64,000 bases of DNA from Mesorhizobium loti. Lineage in GTDB: Bacteria > Pseudomonadota > Alphaproteobacteria > Rhizobiales > Rhizobiaceae. Both the position numbers and the translations under genes were made by a program. The notes beneath the pieces are model-generated. The model saw only the letters and a program-made list of their open reading frames with translations. It was not told the DNA's origin and did not search any database. The stretch spans positions 496,001 to 560,000 of the forward strand of contig NZ_PJRO01000001.1 of NCBI RefSeq assembly GCF_002858745.1, written 5' to 3'. Position 1 is the stretch's first letter, and every line of letters begins with the position of its first letter. Shown here piece by piece: positions 1 to 7,700 of this stretch.

Positions 1-7
1 TTTGATC

Positions 8-1078
8 ATGATGACATTTTCTGCCCAGACCCGTGTCGCGCTGTCCGATCCCGAGGCGATCATCGCACCGGTCTGCGAACATATGCTCGAACATGGCGGC
101 GTCGCGCGCGTGGAAGCCGGCGTCCGCATTCTCGAATTTTCCGGTGCCCGTGCGCGGTTCAGCCTGACGGATCATGAAACATTGGTAGATGTCGAGGCGA
201 ACAGCCTGGAAAGCCTCTATTTCGTGAGGGTTGCCGTCGCCTCGCACATTCTGGAGTTCGCCGAGCCCGCGGCCCCCACCATCGTCTGGAGCGGCGACGG
301 CAGCGAACTGGCGCGGCCACCGAATTTCCAGGTCCTGCGCATAACGGATGTGCAGGACATCACACCTCATATGCGCCGCATCACCTTTCACGGCGGCAAT
401 GTGGCGCGCTTTGCGGGAATGAATGCGCTGCACCTCAATGTCCTGTGCCAGCATCCCGATCTGGCGGCACCACAATGGCCGACGGTCGGCAGCAACGGGT
501 TGGCGCAATGGGAAGATCCGGCAAGACGCCCGACCTTGCGGAAATACACTGTTCGCTCGCTCGATATCGCCGCCGGCAGGCTGGACATCGATTTCGTGCT
601 CCACGCCGATGCCGGACCTGGATCGGCGCTGGCCAAAACCGCACAGATCGGCGCCGAAATAGGCGTCATCGGCCCGGGTGGCGGCGGCCTTGCCGATGCC
701 GATTGGTATCTCTTTGCCGGAGACGAGACTGCCCTGCCTGCCATCGCCCGCATGCTGGAACGTCTTCCCGCGCAGGCACGGGGCAAGGCTTTCATCGAAG
801 TCGCTGACAAAAGCGAAGTCCAGCGGCTCGAATTCCAGGCTGGAATCAATGTGGCATGGCTCTATCGCAATGGTGCCGCCGCCGGCACGACGTCGCTGCT
901 GATCGACGCCATGCGAAGCATGGTGCTTCCGGACGATGGGTCATCCATCTACGTCTGGGCCGGCTGCGAATTCGCCACGTTCCAGCAGATCCGCAGCTAT
1001 TGCCGCAACGAACTCGGTCTCAAGAAGGACGAGCACCTGGTGGTATCTTATTGGAATCGCGGCAACAGCTCCGAATAA
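8..1078 (+). CDS. Siderophore-interacting flavoprotein with N-terminal DUF2218 domain
   Basis: The protein is about 356 residues. Residues ~3-88 resemble DUF2218, a small domain often fused to siderophore-interacting proteins. Residues ~105-235 are the FAD-binding beta-barrel (including RKYTVRS, the flavin-binding RxYS/T-type signature) and ~240-355 the NAD(P)H-binding SIP domain. Family members are cytoplasmic ferric-siderophore reductases related to ViuB/YqjH that release iron as Fe(II). The ATG at 8 or the one at 11 is the likely start. A TTG at 2 is in frame and no stop precedes it inside the window, so a start left of the edge cannot be excluded. No transporter is visible next to it. Confidence 0.85.
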   Translation: MMTFSAQTRVALSDPEAIIAPVCEHMLEHGGVARVEAGVRILEFSGARARFSLTDHETLVDVEANSLESLYFVRVAVASHILEFAEPAAPTIVWSGDGSELARPPNFQVLRITDVQDITPHMRRITFHGGNVARFAGMNALHLNVLCQHPDLAAPQWPTVGSNGLAQWEDPARRPTLRKYTVRSLDIAAGRLDIDFVLHADAGPGSALAKTAQIGAEIGVIGPGGGGLADADWYLFAGDETALPAIARMLERLPAQARGKAFIEVADKSEVQRLEFQAGINVAWLYRNGAAAGTTSLLIDAMRSMVLPDDGSSIYVWAGCEFATFQQIRSYCRNELGLKKDEHLVVSYWNRGNSSE

Positions 1079-1118
1079 ATCCGGCTCATTAGCGAGAACC
1101 AGAGACCGCCCGACCAGG

Positions 1119-1541
1119 TCATTCCTCGGGGATGAATGCCGGATTGTAGACGACTTCCCAAAGATGGCCGTCCGGATCCTGGAAGTAGCCGGCATAGCCG
1201 CCCCAGAAGGTCTGTTGCGCTGGCTTCACCAGCCGTGCGCCGGCGGCGATGGCTTTTTCCATCACGGCGTCGACGTCCGCTTCAGTCGCCACGTTGTGGC
1301 CAAGCGTGAGTTCTGTCGGACTGCGCCCGGTTTTCTCGATCCCCGCATCATGGGCAATATCGGCTCGCGCAAAAAGCGCGAACTTCAGCCCGCCCTGCAG
1401 ATCGAAGAAAACGACAGCGCCATGCTCGAACTCGGTGCCGATAATGCCTTCTGTCGGCAGTCCCAGGCCGTCGCGGTAGAATTCAAGCGACGCTTCGAGA
1501 TTGTCGACGCCTAGAGTGATTACGCTGATCCTCGGTTTCAT
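1119..1541 (-). CDS. VOC family (glyoxalase/bleomycin-resistance-like) protein
   Basis: This is a 140-residue single-domain vicinal-oxygen-chelate protein beginning MKPRISVITLGV. It has the usual beta-alpha-beta-beta-beta arrangement, with GLGLPTEG in the first half and GYFQDPDGHLWEVVYNP near the C-terminus, where the conserved metal-ligand Glu sits. The ATG at 1541 is preferred over an upstream in-frame ATG because homologues start here and a GGGAAAGG-like ribosome site precedes it. The reaction cannot be told from sequence; members include glyoxalases, dioxygenases and drug-binding proteins. It is divergent from the AraC-type regulator starting at 1748, which may control it. Confidence 0.85.
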   Translation of the reverse strand: MKPRISVITLGVDNLEASLEFYRDGLGLPTEGIIGTEFEHGAVVFFDLQGGLKFALFARADIAHDAGIEKTGRSPTELTLGHNVATEADVDAVMEKAIAAGARLVKPAQQTFWGGYAGYFQDPDGHLWEVVYNPAFIPEE

Positions 1542-1747
1542 GGTCTTGACCTTTCCCAATGAACTGAATGACGGTGCCGGCGGAAGCGATGTCGGCCCTT
1601 CGTCCTCTCTGTCCCCAAACGAATGGCATTGCTTGAACATTTCGGCCAATCTCGCCGTTCGGGACTGCCAGCCGGTTGAACCTCGGCCCTACCGCGCGTA
1701 CCTGTTGCAGACGAAACCGGCCAATGTGGAAGGCCAGGGAGATCATC

Positions 1748-2515
1748 ATGCAGGCGGTGCCCGCTCAGGCAACCGGCCATTATCATGAACGTCCGGTCGC
1801 GCCTTTCCTGCGCCACTGGTTCTCAGCCGTCTGGGCTCACCAGTTGCCGGAAGCCGAAGCCCCGCCTGTCATCGTGACACCTGACGGCACGATCGATCTG
1901 CAGTGGATCGAGGGGCATTTCCGTATCGCGGGCCCTGACAAAGACCCTCAGACCGAGATGATACCGGCCGGCACCGCAGTCATCGGGTTTCGCTTCCAGC
2001 CGGGAGCGGCAGCGGCGTGGCTCGGCATTCCAGCCGTTGAGCTGCTTGGCCAGCGCCTGGCGATTGGCACCGTGCTCGGTCGAAAAGGCCGGCTACTGGG
2101 CACCAACATCCGAAATCAGCCGGATCTCACCGCACTGATCCTATCCATTGAGAAGAGCATAGCGGATCATGCCCACCACGATGCCGCCGACCACACCATG
2201 CTGGCCGCATTTCGACTGATCGAGGGCGGTCCACCCCTTAATGCGCCGCTCATTCCCTGGCTGGGGCGAGCTCTGGCGATGAGCGAGCGCACGCTTAGAC
2301 GTCGCTTCGACGAAAGTTTCGGCTACGGTCCCAAAACGCTCGACCGGATCCTGCGTTATCAGCGCTTCCAACGCCTATCGCGAAACTCGCAGGCGTCAAC
2401 GGCAATGCTGGCGACGGAAGCTGGTTATGCAGATCAGGCGCATCTGGTCCGGGAAAGCCGTCGCCTCACTGGCAGCACGCCGGCGCAGCTCGAGCGCATG
2501 CTGACCAACCGGTAG
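1748..2515 (+). CDS. AraC family transcriptional regulator (DUF6597-like sensor)
   Basis: This protein of ~255 residues has an N-terminal domain of the type found in many one-component AraC regulators (RPVAPFLRHWFSAVWAH, then TPDGTIDLQW). The C-terminal AraC DNA-binding domain has two helix-turn-helix motifs (MSERTLRRRFDESFGYGPKTL and TEAGYADQAHLVRE). The ATG at 1748 is chosen because GGCCAGGGA lies at ribosome-binding distance; an in-frame ATG at 1676 would add 24 low-complexity residues. The divergent VOC gene is the obvious candidate target; the ligand is unknown. Confidence 0.85.
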   Translation: MQAVPAQATGHYHERPVAPFLRHWFSAVWAHQLPEAEAPPVIVTPDGTIDLQWIEGHFRIAGPDKDPQTEMIPAGTAVIGFRFQPGAAAAWLGIPAVELLGQRLAIGTVLGRKGRLLGTNIRNQPDLTALILSIEKSIADHAHHDAADHTMLAAFRLIEGGPPLNAPLIPWLGRALAMSERTLRRRFDESFGYGPKTLDRILRYQRFQRLSRNSQASTAMLATEAGYADQAHLVRESRRLTGSTPAQLERMLTNR

Positions 2516-2540
2516 GCCTGACCGTTTCACTCACAGCATT

Positions 2541-2651
2541 CTACTCTATCTCTTTGTTTTATCGCATGACGGGCGGCGGATGCCGCCCTCTTTGTCCGAA
2601 AAGTCTGCAACTTTTTGCTTCGCTGACCTTCGGTTCGAGATCATGCTCTAG
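2541..2651 (-). repeat. RIME-like intergenic mosaic repeat, family B copy 1
   Basis: It contains CTCTATCTCTTTGTTTT and TGTCCGAAAAGTCTGCAA followed by a T-rich stretch, both shared with the copy at 40566-40666. The outer arms GCATGA and TCATGC pair, and an extra hairpin GGGCGGC-GGAT-GCCGCCC is inserted. The right end CTCTAGC contains, on the minus strand, the TAG stop codon of the gene at 2648-3088. On the minus strand it carries AAAACAAAGAGATAGAG, a module shared with family A. Confidence 0.8.
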
Positions 2652-3088
2652 CTGGCAGCCCACGCGTGTCCGACAACGATTGCCGCATAGCGCGCAGCCT
2701 TGCCTGCCCCAACCAGCACAATGAATTGCCAAAAACCGACACGGGCTGCGCCCGCAGCAACAGTCAACGCGTCGCCGATGACCGGCAGCCAGGCGAAAGG
2801 CAGCGTCCACAGACCATAGCGTCTGAACAGGCCGCCCGCCTTGTCATAATGTTCGCGCGATACAGGAAACCAGCGACGGCCGTGCAGCACCTCAACGCCG
2901 CGGCCAATCGCCCAATTCACCACCGACCCCGCCGTGTTGCCGACGGTTGCCACGACGGCAAGGAGGGCGGGATCGCCGCGACCAGCCGCAAGCAGTCCGA
3001 GCAGAACCAGCTCGGACGACACCGGCAGCAGGGTTGCTGCCAGAAAGGCGCTGATGAACAACGCGCCATAGGATGCGAGCACTCCCAT
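2648..3088 (-). CDS. YqaA/DedA-type inner-membrane protein (VTT domain)
   Basis: The 146-residue hydrophobic protein has about four membrane segments. The pattern ATLLPVSSELVLLGLL, VGNTAGSVVNWAIGR and RRYGLWTLPFAWLPVIGDALTVAAG is typical of the YqaA branch of the DedA/VTT superfamily, whose members are thought to move lipids or support envelope homeostasis. It starts 32 bp after the multicopper oxidase stop and is probably the last gene of a cueR-oxidase-yqaA transcript. Its TAG stop lies inside an intergenic repeat. A role in copper stress is inferred only from position. Confidence 0.85.
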   Translation of the reverse strand: MGVLASYGALFISAFLAATLLPVSSELVLLGLLAAGRGDPALLAVVATVGNTAGSVVNWAIGRGVEVLHGRRWFPVSREHYDKAGGLFRRYGLWTLPFAWLPVIGDALTVAAGAARVGFWQFIVLVGAGKAARYAAIVVGHAWAAS

Positions 3089-3120
3089 CAGAACCTAATA
3101 TGACTCGCTATCCATCCTGC

Positions 3121-4638
3121 TCAGACCGTTACGTCGACAATGCCCATCATGCCAAGCTGCTCATGCTCAAGAATATGGCAATGGTACATGCGTTGCCCCG
3201 GCAGGTCCTGCTTCAACAAGAGCCGCACGGTTTCGCCCTGCGCGACGTTGACGGTGTCCTTCCACGCCCGATAGGCGGGCGCCGTCACCTTGCCGTCGCG
3301 TTCGTGCTCGACCACCTGGAACTGCGTACCGTGGACATGGAAGGGATGGTCCATGTCAGCCTTGTTGACGACTTCCCACAACTCGACCTCGCCAGCTTTG
3401 GCAACAATATCGACGCGTTTCATGTCGAAGGCCACATCGTTGATGAAGAAGCCCATTTCCATGCCGCTGGCACCCATACCCATCTTCTCGGTGAAGACGA
3501 AGCGGCGGTTGATTGCAGTGGGACCAAGGGCTGCGATGGCGCGCAGCTTTTCGGGCAGCGGCGGCATCGGCTCGCCTGCCGCGCCTGAAACATTGACCGT
3601 CAGCAGCGCCAGCCCGGCATCATCCGGCTTGCCCGGTCCCATCCAGCCGCGCTCGTAGGCGAGCGTCTCCAGCTGCATCGCCCCCGGCTTGTCGAACGAC
3701 ACCACCAGTTCAAGCCGTTCCGCCGGCGCCAGCAATACGTCTTCCACCGCGACCGGCGTCTCCAGCAAACCACCATCGCTGCCGATCACCACGATATTCG
3801 CCGCGCCGAAGGAGAGTTTCAAAAAGCGCGCATTGGTGGCGTTGTAGAGGCGGAAGCGGCGCTTGGCTCCAAGTGGCACATCGAGCGCCGGGTTCTTCTG
3901 GCCGTTGACCAGGATATGGTCGCCGACACGGCCATTCATCAGGTCGACCATCGAATTTTCGGGGATGCTGCCATCGGCCCCCAGGCGCAGATCGGTGAAG
4001 ACGAGCACGGTATCGCCGTAGGCGGCCGGAATCGGGTCGGCTTTCGACCTGACCAGGAAGACGCCCGCGAGCCCGCGATAGACCTGTTCGGCCGTCTTGC
4101 CGTGCGGGTGCGGATGGAACCAGTAGGAGGCAGCACTTCCGGCCGGAAGATCGAACGCATAGCGGCGAGTGGCACCTGAAGCGACAGGATCCATCGGATT
4201 GCCATCCTGATCAGCCGGCACCGGCATGCCGTGCCAGTGGATGGTGCTGTCCTCACCTGGAATATCGTTGACGAAGTCGATCTCGATACGATCGCCCTCG
4301 AATGCCTCGATCAACGGGCCGGGTGTCATGCCGTTATAGGCAAGAACCGGTGTTTCAACGCCGACGGCAAAATGGGCTGTCGCGGGCGCAGCCACTAGGT
4401 TGGCGCGGAACAGGCCGGTTTCGGTTGCCTGATTGGCCAATCGGGGCAATTCACGCAGCGTCTCGCCTTCCTTCAGGACAAGCGAGGCTGCCGGCTTGGC
4501 GGGTTCGGCCGCCATGCCATGGCCGGAATGATCCATGCCCGGCATCGCATTCATGTCGTCCATCTTCATCTGTGCCAGCGCGTGGCCGCCGGTTGCGAGC
4601 GTGGCAAGGCCTGCCGTCAGAAAGGTGCGACGGTACAT
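3121..4638 (-). CDS. Tat-exported multicopper oxidase (CueO-like)
   Basis: The 505-residue protein begins MYRRTFLTAGLATLATGG, a twin-arginine signal peptide, followed by a Met/His-rich patch (~24-42) that may bind copper. All four copper-ligand groups are visible: HWHG (134-137), HPHPHG (175-180), HPFHVHG near 440, and the terminal HCHILEHEQLGM (486-497) with the T1 Cys487 and axial Met497. The family oxidises Cu(I) or phenols in the periplasm with O2. A GAGGAG ribosome site precedes the start. It lies 37 bp downstream of cueR on the same strand, implying copper-induced co-transcription. Confidence 0.93.
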   Translation of the reverse strand: MYRRTFLTAGLATLATGGHALAQMKMDDMNAMPGMDHSGHGMAAEPAKPAASLVLKEGETLRELPRLANQATETGLFRANLVAAPATAHFAVGVETPVLAYNGMTPGPLIEAFEGDRIEIDFVNDIPGEDSTIHWHGMPVPADQDGNPMDPVASGATRRYAFDLPAGSAASYWFHPHPHGKTAEQVYRGLAGVFLVRSKADPIPAAYGDTVLVFTDLRLGADGSIPENSMVDLMNGRVGDHILVNGQKNPALDVPLGAKRRFRLYNATNARFLKLSFGAANIVVIGSDGGLLETPVAVEDVLLAPAERLELVVSFDKPGAMQLETLAYERGWMGPGKPDDAGLALLTVNVSGAAGEPMPPLPEKLRAIAALGPTAINRRFVFTEKMGMGASGMEMGFFINDVAFDMKRVDIVAKAGEVELWEVVNKADMDHPFHVHGTQFQVVEHERDGKVTAPAYRAWKDTVNVAQGETVRLLLKQDLPGQRMYHCHILEHEQLGMMGIVDVTV

Positions 4639-4675
4639 GGGAGACTCCTCTTGTTGTGTTCTTGATTGTTACGGT

Positions 4676-5122
4676 TCAGTGCGCGCCGTAACGTCTTGAG
4701 GCAGCACGCCTGGGTTTGGGCGCGGCTGCTTCGTGGCCGCTCGAAAGTTCTTCGATGATGGGACAGTTCGGGCGCTCGTCACCGTGGCAGGTCTTGGCCA
4801 GATGCCGCAGCGTCTCCGCCATCGCGCGCAGCGCGCGCATCTTACGCTCCAGTTCGGCGACATGTGTCATTGCAAAGCGCTTGACGTCGCTGCTGGCGCG
4901 CGAACGGTCGCTCCACAACGCAAGCAGGCTCGTCATCTGTTCGACCGAAAAGCCGAGATCGCGGGCCCGTCGGATGAAGCGCAACATGTGCACTTCGTCC
5001 GACGAATAGTCCCGGTAGCCGGCTTCGGTACGCGACGGGCTGGCGATCAACCCGACCTGTTCGTAATAGCGGATCATCTTGGCTGAAACGCCCGAGGCGC
5101 TGGCCGCTTGTCCGATGTTCAT
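4676..5122 (-). CDS. cueR: CueR-type copper-responsive MerR regulator
   Basis: The 148-residue protein has the MerR winged helix-turn-helix at 1-40 (MNIGQAASASGVSAKMIRYYE), a dimerisation coiled coil (~80-110), and a metal loop with Cys112 and Cys120 (TCHGDERPNC). The spacing and numbering equal those of the Cu(I)-binding cysteines of E. coli CueR. The C-terminus is longer than usual and basic. The ATG at 5122 follows GGAAAGGGAG; the TTG two codons upstream is less likely. It heads a transcript with the multicopper oxidase and is divergent from copZ. Both directions have CueR-type promoters. Confidence 0.93.
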   Translation of the reverse strand: MNIGQAASASGVSAKMIRYYEQVGLIASPSRTEAGYRDYSSDEVHMLRFIRRARDLGFSVEQMTSLLALWSDRSRASSDVKRFAMTHVAELERKMRALRAMAETLRHLAKTCHGDERPNCPIIEELSSGHEAAAPKPRRAASRRYGAH

Positions 5123-5152
5123 TCGCAACTCCCTTTCCGGTTGTTGCCGAAG

Positions 5153-5183
5153 CAGATAGAGCTTCCAGTGACTGGAAGGTCAA
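5153..5183 (-). promoter_or_regulatory. CueR-type promoter for cueR-oxidase operon
   Basis: Reading the minus strand, -35 TTGACC (5183-5178) and -10 TATCTG (5158-5153) are 19 bp apart, the over-long spacer diagnostic of MerR-family promoters. The spacer contains a perfect inverted repeat, CTTCCAGT-1 nt-ACTGGAAG (5162-5178). It lies about 30 bp upstream of the cueR ATG, so the regulator probably controls its own operon. Confidence 0.8.
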
Positions 5184-5246
5184 GCGCCTGTTTGAGAATT
5201 TCATCACCGCCATGGTCACACGTCGTGAGCATCCGCATCGAGCCGC

Positions 5247-5277
5247 TTGACCTTCCCAGCATGGCAAGCCCCACAAC
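5247..5277 (+). promoter_or_regulatory. CueR-type promoter for copZ
   Basis: TTGACC (5247-5252) is followed after 19 bp by CACAAC, a weak -10. The spacer TTCCCAGCATGGCAAG carries an imperfect version of the CueR inverted repeat seen upstream of cueR. It is located 32 bp before the copZ start codon. The weak -10 with strong activator site fits tight copper dependence. Confidence 0.65.
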
Positions 5278-5308
5278 CGGCTGATCAGCCACGAAAAGGA
5301 GACTTGCC

Positions 5309-5533
5309 ATGCTGAACCTGAAAGTTCCGGAAATGACCTGCAGCCATTGCGCCAGCACAGTCGAGAAGGCGGTGAAGGGTGTGGATCCAAGAGCCAAGGT
5401 CACCGTCGATCTCGGCACGTCCACCGTATCGGTGGAAGGCGCCAGCGACGAGGAAGCGGTTTCGTCCGCAATCCTGCAGGCAGGCTATGCCAACGAAAAG
5501 CTTGTCGTCAGCTGCTGCGGCAGCTGCCACTAG
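5309..5533 (+). CDS. copZ: Copper chaperone CopZ-like heavy-metal-associated protein
   Basis: The 74-residue ferredoxin-like HMA domain has the metal motif MTCSHC (Cys11, Cys14) in the first loop. An unusual extra Cys cluster, SCCGSCH, ends the protein. The family carries Cu(I) in the cytoplasm to P-type ATPases or regulators. The start is fixed by AAAAGGAG upstream of the ATG. It is divergent from cueR, with a CueR-type promoter in front. No copper ATPase is adjacent. The TAG stop is the start of an intergenic repeat, and the terminal cysteines lie immediately before it. Confidence 0.9.
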   Translation: MLNLKVPEMTCSHCASTVEKAVKGVDPRAKVTVDLGTSTVSVEGASDEEAVSSAILQAGYANEKLVVSCCGSCH

Positions 5534-5634
5534 AGCGTTTCCGTTTTTCACGGAAACGCGGAAACGCTCTAGCTTTTTGTTTTACGCAATTCCGGACGGA
5601 AAACCGTTACACACTTTTCCTGGAATTGCTCTAG
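5530..5634 (-). repeat. RIME-like intergenic repeat, family A copy 1 (reverse)
   Basis: This ~105-bp element is made of two palindromes, one with arms AGAGCGTTTCCG / CGGAAACGCTCT and one with arms GCAATTCC / GGAATTGC, joined by a T-rich spacer. It is the reverse complement of the copies at 31096, 37958, 43912 and 50798. Its left CTAG holds the copZ TAG stop codon. Confidence 0.88.
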
Positions 5635-5726
5635 AGCAAATCCGGCAAAAGCGCTTAGTGGTTTTTCCGGAATTGCGTAAAATAGAGAATTGGAGCGTTT
5701 CTGCGAGAAAGACGTGGGAGCGCTCC
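5631..5726 (+). repeat. RIME-like intergenic repeat, family A copy 2 (degenerate, head-to-head)
   Basis: The element starts at the shared CTAG of the previous copy and runs in the opposite orientation. CTAGAGCAAATCCGGCAAAA, then TTTTTCCGGAATTGCGTAAAA, then GAGCGTTTCTGCGAGAAAG align in order with the other family A copies but are more diverged, ending at GGAGCGCTCC. Confidence 0.7.
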
Positions 5727-5730
5727 CATG

Positions 5731-5760
5731 AAAAAACGGCCCCGCTCTTTGGCGGGGCCG
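5731..5760 (-). terminator. Rho-independent terminator for gene 5838-6035
   Basis: Perfect 9-bp stem CGGCCCCGC / GCGGGGCCG (5737-5745, 5752-5760) with a 6-nt loop. On the minus strand it is followed by six T residues (complement of 5731-5736). It lies 78 bp past the stop of the minus-strand gene. Confidence 0.85.
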
Positions 5761-5837
5761 TCAAACCTTCGACGAGCTTCATGGAAAGAAGCAGCGTCGT
5801 AATGCCATTCGCAAATGGCTAGCCAGCAAATCTCGTT

Positions 5838-6035
5838 TCAGCCGCCCATCCATTGCGGCAGGCAAGCCTTGGCGATGATATGCGCCGGCGGGATCGAGGG
5901 TTCAATTCCGGAACGCATTCGGGCTCTTTCGAGAAGCAGGCGTACATGTTCCGGTCGCCAGCCGTCGCGCTCCATCACGAGTTGCACGATCTGGTCGCCC
6001 AAAAGCTCTTCCAGTGTCTCTCTGCGCTCACCCAT
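5838..6035 (-). CDS. Small conserved hypothetical protein
   Basis: The 65-residue protein begins MGERRETLEELLGDQIVQLV and continues with a basic stretch containing RPEHVRLLLERAR. It is soluble and mostly helical, with no cysteine pairs except one Cys near the end. The sequence style matches short uncharacterised proteins of rhizobia, but I cannot name a family. The ATG at 6035 is preferred to one 17 codons upstream. A strong terminator follows the gene, which supports it being real. Confidence 0.65.
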   Translation of the reverse strand: MGERRETLEELLGDQIVQLVMERDGWRPEHVRLLLERARMRSGIEPSIPPAHIIAKACLPQWMGG

Positions 6036-6191
6036 GTCTTGCCTCTTCGAAGGCCACCCGCGATGCATAAATAGGGCGCCAAACATGGCAACCCAATGAT
6101 GCTTCGTCGGCTATTTCGAGGAATTTAAAGAAAAAAAATGAGGCAGCGTCAGCGACGTGTTTCACATTCAATCGAGGGGCGTCTGGCCGGT

Positions 6192-6587
6192 CTACGCTGG
6201 CGGCGGTGCGCCTTCGAATTGCGGCAAGCCGTCATCGATGACGAGCCAGGGCTGCTTGGAAGCCGTAAAAAAATGCATGTCTGGCACAAACACGGCCGGG
6301 TCATCGAGCGACCCCGAAGTCACACCCATGACGCCGGCTTTCTCACGCCGCGAGAACATGGTCGTGCCGCAATGCGGGCAGAAGCCTCGCCTGATTTCAG
6401 CGGACGAACTGACCATGGCCAGCGGCCCTTCGACCGCCACTGCGTCGATGGGGAACAGAAGCCGCGCATTGAACGCCGCGCCGATCGCCTTCTGGCAAAG
6501 GCGGCAGTGGCAGACGCGCTGGTTGATCGGCTCGCCGTCGGCGAAATAGCGCACCGCGCCACACAGGCAACCACCTTGGTATTTCAT
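6192..6587 (-). CDS. GFA family (CENP-V/GFA domain) zinc protein
   Basis: The 131-residue protein begins MKYQGGCLCGAVRY. It has the GFA zinc-site pattern: CLCGAVRY, then CHCRLCQKAIGAAF, then GFCPHCGTTMF. The family is named after glutathione-dependent formaldehyde-activating enzyme, but most members have unproved substrates. The ATG at 6587 is preferred over an upstream in-frame ATG because CLCG must lie close to the N-terminus in this family. It is cytoplasmic and is separated from the next gene by a terminator. Confidence 0.88.
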   Translation of the reverse strand: MKYQGGCLCGAVRYFADGEPINQRVCHCRLCQKAIGAAFNARLLFPIDAVAVEGPLAMVSSSAEIRRGFCPHCGTTMFSRREKAGVMGVTSGSLDDPAVFVPDMHFFTASKQPWLVIDDGLPQFEGAPPPA

Positions 6588-6610
6588 TATCGTTCCGGCA
6601 TCTCGAGAAG

Positions 6611-6644
6611 AAAAACGGCACGGTAGCTTGCCGCCCCGTGCCGT
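6611..6644 (-). terminator. Rho-independent terminator for SRPBCC gene
   Basis: Stem ACGGCACGG (6615-6623) / CCGTGCCGT (6636-6644) is followed on the minus strand by TTTTT. It is 40 bp downstream of the stop at 6684 and lies between it and the GFA gene start at 6587, so the two genes have separate transcripts. Confidence 0.8.
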
Positions 6645-6683
6645 CAAATCAAAAGCCGTGATGCGGCCTATTCAAGCTGTCGA

Positions 6684-7169
6684 TCAAAGCGTCTTGGCCA
6701 GTTCCTCGAGCTGGTCGGCGCAGATACCCCACCCCCCGTCAAAACCCATCTGTTCATGCTGTTCACGATCGGCGGCATTCCAGTGCCGGACGCGCGCAAT
6801 GTAGCGGGTCTTGCCGGCGCCTTCATCTTCGAAGGTCAGCACGACGGTCATGAAAGGTTTCTGGGAAGGCTGCCAGTCGCCGACATACGCGTCGGTAAAA
6901 ACCAGCTTTCGACCGGGAACCACTTCCAGATACTGGCCGGCATTGGGGAACTCGCTGCCATCCGGCCCAGCCATCACAACCAGCGATGCTCCGCCGGCAC
7001 GCAGATCCACTTCCGCACGCGGTGTTGTCCACGGCTTCGGCGCAAACCACTGCGTCATCAGCTTCGGGTCGGTCCAACAGCGGTAAACGGCTTCGCGTGG
7101 CGCATCGATGATGCGGGCAAGAACCAGTTCGTTTTCCGTCGACGGTGCGATGTCGAGCTTGCTGGTCAT
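6684..7169 (-). CDS. SRPBCC (AHSA1-like) ligand-binding protein
   Basis: The 161-residue protein starts at MTSKLDIAPSTENELVLARI. The START-like fold is shown by APREAVYRCWTDPKLMTQWFAP, GGASLVVMAGPDG, LVFTDAY and MTVVLTFEDEGAGKTRYIARV, ending in the long C-terminal helix GGWGICADQLEELAKTL. Members bind hydrophobic ligands and are frequently paired with ArsR regulators; none is adjacent here. AAGGAGAG sits at ribosome distance from the ATG at 7169; a 43-residue upstream extension is not supported. Confidence 0.87.
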   Translation of the reverse strand: MTSKLDIAPSTENELVLARIIDAPREAVYRCWTDPKLMTQWFAPKPWTTPRAEVDLRAGGASLVVMAGPDGSEFPNAGQYLEVVPGRKLVFTDAYVGDWQPSQKPFMTVVLTFEDEGAGKTRYIARVRHWNAADREQHEQMGFDGGWGICADQLEELAKTL

Positions 7170-7313
7170 AATACGTCTCTCCTTGATGGGTTGATTTCGG
7201 TCTTCGCACCAAGGACGCGTCGCGAGGCCACAACCCGACACTCCCCTGAAAATTTCAGCGGTGAAATCGAAAAGGGGATTCTTTTCAGGCGTTTGCAAGC
7301 ATAAGCGAAAGCT

Positions 7314-7562
7314 TCAGTGCTTTCGCGCCTGCACCAGATAGGCGTCGATGGTCGTTTCGCCCAGCCACTTCGCGGCTTCCAGCCGATGCAGCCCCTCGAC
7401 CAGCACATAACGGCTGCCATCATGGCGAACCTGGATCGGCATCTTCATGCCGTTTTCCAGAATGTCCTCGGCCAGATGGCGCACGGTTTCAGGGTGCAGC
7501 GTCTTGCGCCGGGCTGCCGGCACGTAGATGTCGTCGACCTTGACTTTCTGTACCCTCAGCAT
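7314..7562 (-). CDS. Stand-alone ParB N-terminal-like domain protein
   Basis: The 82-residue protein is essentially one ParB/Srx-fold domain. KVKVDDIYVPAARRKTLHPE leads to DILENGMKMPIQVRHDGSRY and then VEGLHRLEAAKWLG, with the G-x-H-R nucleotide-binding motif. Full ParB proteins add a helix-turn-helix and dimer domain, both absent here. Stand-alone versions are of unknown function and may bind or hydrolyse nucleotides. The ATG at 7562 is used because the ParB fold begins at once. It is divergent from the dimethylformamidase-like operon at 7701. Confidence 0.75.
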   Translation of the reverse strand: MLRVQKVKVDDIYVPAARRKTLHPETVRHLAEDILENGMKMPIQVRHDGSRYVLVEGLHRLEAAKWLGETTIDAYLVQARKH

Positions 7563-7700
7563 GGCGGCTCCGTGCGAATGCCCTCGCCTCTGGATAGTCG
7601 GTTTGCCGACCAAGGCCAAGGGCAACAGGCTGGCCCGACGCTTTCCATTTGACGCCCGGCAAGGCGATGTCCGAAATGGCTGAAGACTCATGAGCTTGCC

